Source of the DNA: CAXBNV01 sp963977185
Lineage (GTDB): Bacteria; Pseudomonadota; Gammaproteobacteria; JAGOUU01
Reading direction: 5' to 3'
Assembly: GCA_963977185.1 (NCBI GenBank)
Contig: CAXBNV010000045.1
Span: 1-9,170 of the forward strand
Length of the DNA stretch: 9,170 bases
The notes under the pieces were generated by a model that saw only the letters and a program-made list of their open reading frames with translations, ran no database searches and was not told the origin of the DNA. The position numbers were made by a program, and so were the translations under genes. Below, in pieces: positions 6,979 to 9,170 of this stretch; position 1 is the stretch's first letter, and every line of letters starts with the position of its first letter.

Positions 6979-7048
6979 AAAGTTTCCTTTTAAAAAAGAT
7001 TAAATCGATATTAATTAGTTATACTAAATATTCTAAAGTTAATATTTT

Positions 7049-7077
7049 ATTATAAATTGTAAAGCATTACATGCTAT
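7049..7077 (-). promoter_or_regulatory. Candidate ppa promoter
   Basis: On the minus strand a perfect TATAAT (7049-7054) has ATAGCA (7072-7077, 3 of 6) at 17-bp spacing. The leader would be about 60-65 nt. The -35 is weak, but the -10 is the best match on this strand in the spacer. The element is interleaved with the hppA promoter candidate. Confidence 0.4.
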
Positions 7078-7084
7078 ATATAAT
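7057..7084 (+). promoter_or_regulatory. Candidate hppA promoter
   Basis: TTGTAA (7057-7062, 4 of 6) is followed after 16 bp by a perfect TATAAT (7079-7084). The start would be near 7091, giving an A/U-rich leader of roughly 98 nt with no obvious riboswitch or hairpin. Inside its spacer is an imperfect operator-like palindrome, GCAT-TAC-ATGC (7064-7074), overlapping a second inverted repeat TGTAA-AGCA-TTACA (7058-7071). Confidence 0.45.
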
Positions 7085-7188
7085 GAGCTCTTAATAATAG
7101 CATAATTTATATTTTAATTTAAAAAAAATATAAACACTTTTTACTTTTTTATATAAATAATTGAATAATAAAAATTATAAGGGAAACC

Positions 7189-9126
7189 ATGATGGTCCAA
7201 TATCTAACCGCAATAACTCCTATCTTAGGATTTATTGGCCTTATTGTCGCAATGTTAATTTATAAATATGTATTATCATTTCCAGGAGGAGAAGGAAAAC
7301 TCGAACATATAGCCTCACTAATTCATAATGGTGCTCTAACTTTTATGAAGCGCGAATATACCATTCTTGGTGCTTTTGTTGTGATTGTTTTTTTTGTTTT
7401 ATTTGCTCTGCTTGGATTTAATACAGCAATTTGCTTTTTAATAGGAGCCTTATGCTCCGCCTTAGCAGGATATATTGGCATGTATACAGCTACAAAAGCA
7501 AATGTTAGAACAACAGTTGCAGCTCACACAAAAGGCACAGCAGATGCTCTTACCGTATCTTTTTTTGGTGGAGCAATTATGGGTCTTTGCGTTGCCTCTT
7601 TAGGATTAATTGGTTTAGGTCTTTTATTTTTATTTTTTGGCACTAACCCTGAAACTGCTCATGCAATTCATGGTTTTGGAATGGGCGCATCATCTGTTGC
7701 CTTGTTTTCCCGTGTTGGTGGCGGCATATTTACTAAAAGCGCCGATGTTGGGGCTGACTTAGTTGGTAAACTTGAAGCAGGTATCCCCGAGGATGATCCA
7801 AGGAATCCTGGCGTAATAGCTGATAACGTTGGTGATAATGTTGGTGATGTTGCAGGAATGGGATCAGATATATTTGAATCTTATTGTGGTGCGATGATTG
7901 CATCAATAGCAATAGCCTCAACTATGACTCAAGCACAACTTGCTCCATTAGGCGCACAAAATATTCTAATGTTTTTACCTTTAGCGCTAGCGTCTTTAGG
8001 TTTAATTTGTTCTTTTTTTGGCATAAGCTTAGTCAAGATATTCTCAAGTAAATCACCGGAAGTAGCCTTAAGAATAGGAACAATATCTTCATCAATAATC
8101 TTTATAGCTTTATCATTCTTACTAATAAAAATATTGGATTTAAATCATAATATTTGGTTTGCTGTAGTTGTTGGTTCAATTGGCGGTATTATTATTGGTC
8201 TTGTAACTGAATATTATACTGGTGGCGGCCCTATTAAAAAAATTGCAAAATCAGGTGAAACAGGCCCTGCAACCGTAATGATTTCTGGTCTTGCGATTGG
8301 CATGGAATCTGTCGTTATTCCTATATTAACTATTGCTACTATTATTCTTGTTGCTAGTTATCATGTAGGATTATTTGGTGTTGCAATTGCAGCAACAGGA
8401 ATGCTTTCAACAGTTGGCATTACGATGGCAATTGATGCTTATGGTCCTATTGCCGATAATGCCGGTGGTGTTGCAGAAATGGCTGGTTTAGGAGCTGATA
8501 CTAGAAAAATAACAGACTCTTTAGATGAGCTTGGAAATACAACCGCTGCAATCGGTAAAGGGTTTGCAATTGGCGCTGCAGCTTTAGCCGCATTAGCTAT
8601 TATTTCAGCTTTTGTTCAAACGATATCTTCTAACCATGCCAATTTTTCTTTAGAAATCTCTAATCCAAAAGTTCTAGTTGGTTTATTAATCGGTGGCTTA
8701 ATACCGTTTTTAATAGGCTCGCTCACCATGACAGCTGTTGGTCAAGCAGCTTTTGACATGATTAAAGAAATAAGAAGACAATTTCATGAAATAGATGGTT
8801 TGTTAGAAGGAAAAGCAGAACCAGACACAGAAAAATGTATTGATATAGCAACATCAGCAGCATTAAAACGCATGATAATACCTGGCTTAATTGCAATTTT
8901 AGCCCCTGTTGTAGTTGGTTTTGGTTTAAGTGCTGAAGCATTGGGTGGCATGTTAGCAGGCGCTTTAGTTTCATGTGTTCTTTTAGCCTTATTTATGGCT
9001 AATGCTGGCGGTGCATGGGATAATGCAAAAAAATATGTAGAAAAAGGTAATTATGGTGGTAAAGGCTCTGAAGCTCATAAAGCTTTAGTTGTGGGAGACA
9101 CTGTTGGTGATCCATTGGCACTGTAA
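7189..9126 (+). CDS. hppA: Membrane-bound K+-dependent ion-translocating pyrophosphatase, 3' end truncated
   Basis: Integral inner-membrane pump coupling PPi hydrolysis to export of H+ and/or Na+. Long hydrophobic segments (for example 8-28, 58-78, 80-100, 125-150 and 565-600) alternate with the family's PPi-binding loops: ADVGADLVGKLEAGIPEDDP (185-204), NPGVIADNVGDNVGD (206-220), DAYGPIADNAGGVAEMAG (416-433) and GDTVGDP (636-642). GNTTAAIGKG (449-458) has Ala, not Lys, after NTT, the mark of the K+-dependent subclass. E230 in DIFES sits where Na+-pumping and some H+-pumping members carry their gating Glu, so the ion is uncertain. The protein ends at 645, whereas homologues continue GDP(L/F)KDTxGP and a final helix. 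The active-site Lys and Asp after GDPL are replaced by Ala-Leu-stop, so the product is probably non-functional as read. AGGG lies 5 nt before the first ATG and 8 nt before the second (7192), which may be the true start. Confidence 0.9.
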   Translation: MMVQYLTAITPILGFIGLIVAMLIYKYVLSFPGGEGKLEHIASLIHNGALTFMKREYTILGAFVVIVFFVLFALLGFNTAICFLIGALCSALAGYIGMYTATKANVRTTVAAHTKGTADALTVSFFGGAIMGLCVASLGLIGLGLLFLFFGTNPETAHAIHGFGMGASSVALFSRVGGGIFTKSADVGADLVGKLEAGIPEDDPRNPGVIADNVGDNVGDVAGMGSDIFESYCGAMIASIAIASTMTQAQLAPLGAQNILMFLPLALASLGLICSFFGISLVKIFSSKSPEVALRIGTISSSIIFIALSFLLIKILDLNHNIWFAVVVGSIGGIIIGLVTEYYTGGGPIKKIAKSGETGPATVMISGLAIGMESVVIPILTIATIILVASYHVGLFGVAIAATGMLSTVGITMAIDAYGPIADNAGGVAEMAGLGADTRKITDSLDELGNTTAAIGKGFAIGAAALAALAIISAFVQTISSNHANFSLEISNPKVLVGLLIGGLIPFLIGSLTMTAVGQAAFDMIKEIRRQFHEIDGLLEGKAEPDTEKCIDIATSAALKRMIIPGLIAILAPVVVGFGLSAEALGGMLAGALVSCVLLALFMANAGGAWDNAKKYVEKGNYGGKGSEAHKALVVGDTVGDPLAL

Positions 9127-9170
9127 ATAAATTTGTGTAACTACTTATTTTTTATTAATCTAAACTGGTC
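9117..9170. mobile_element. Probable left terminus of an IS256-family insertion sequence (partial)
   Basis: The hppA reading frame leaves family consensus exactly where a GGCACTGTAAA...TTTGTGTAA sequence begins (9117-9140). G/C-rich first bases, then CTGTA, then an A/T stretch and TTGTGTAA are typical of IS256-family terminal inverted repeats as I remember them. Only 54 bp are in the window, so no transposase can be seen. The TAA that ends hppA (9124-9126) lies inside this terminus. If this is an insertion, the 8 bp before it (GATCCATT, 9109-9116) are the expected target duplication. The call rests on terminus resemblance plus the abrupt loss of hppA homology. Confidence 0.5.

Noticed and set aside
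7733..7921. 62-residue minus-strand frame inside hppA
   Set aside because: It is antisense to the most conserved PPi-binding loops of hppA; its leucine/histidine/glutamine-rich composition is a complement artefact.
8762..8974. 70-residue minus-strand frame inside hppA
   Set aside because: It is antisense to hppA; its hydrophobic look comes from complementing A-rich codons, and it has no ribosome site or conserved motif.
9091..9170. Simple frameshift as the cause of the short HppA
   Set aside because: Translating the bases after the stop in all three forward frames gives no KDTxGP motif or hydrophobic helix. Homology is lost altogether, which fits an insertion or rearrangement better than an indel.
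1..9170. CRISPR array, toxin-antitoxin, phage, secretion or defence genes
   Set aside because: I saw no spaced direct repeats and no such proteins. All complete frames belong to housekeeping, envelope or general redox families.

Overview
The window looks like a piece of a low-GC (roughly 30% by eye) gammaproteobacterial chromosome. The E. coli-type inner-core LPS genes (bifunctional HldE, WaaF, WaaC), a soluble pyrophosphatase that aligns with the E. coli enzyme almost residue for residue, and an OsmB-like lipoprotein all point to Gammaproteobacteria. The AT-rich composition, the A/T-rich spacers and an apparent insertion sequence inside a conserved gene would suit a host-associated or streamlined lineage. 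The sequence alone does not settle genus or lifestyle.

Layout. Positions 1-281 hold no protein gene. On the minus strand they read as an rRNA operon control region: an A/T-rich UP-like tract, a near-consensus sigma70 promoter (TTGACT-16 bp-TAGAAT), a small hairpin and a boxA antitermination element. All of it points leftward to a 16S gene that should start just outside the window. Divergent from it is a small glycine-zipper lipoprotein (475-696, +). A hairpin region (701-748) separates that gene from a three-gene minus-strand operon, hldE-waaF-waaC (4294 down to 757). HldE makes ADP-heptose, and WaaC and WaaF add the first and second heptoses to Kdo2-lipid A.

Divergent from hldE is a tightly coupled plus-strand pair: an FAD-dependent oxidoreductase of the DAO fold (4456-5676) and an aldo/keto reductase (5678-6445). 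Their substrates cannot be read from the sequence. The pair runs tail-to-tail, with only 5 bp between, into ppa (6451-6978, minus; soluble family I pyrophosphatase). ppa is divergent from hppA (7189-9126, plus), a K+-dependent membrane-bound ion-pumping pyrophosphatase. The two pyrophosphatases share a 210-bp spacer in which their best promoter candidates overlap, so soluble PPi disposal and PPi-driven ion pumping may compete at transcription.

The strongest anomaly is at the right end. hppA stops at residue 645, just after the conserved GDTVGDP motif. It therefore lacks two active-site residues and the last membrane helix. The break coincides with sequence resembling the terminus of an IS256-family insertion sequence. 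An rRNA operon edge on the left and an IS edge on the right suggest that the window may be a whole assembly contig bounded by repeats. I did not find a wholly new defence or mobile system. The most unusual items are the interrupted hppA, the shared pyrophosphatase promoter region, a diverged HldE kinase half, and the uncharacterised oxidoreductase pair.
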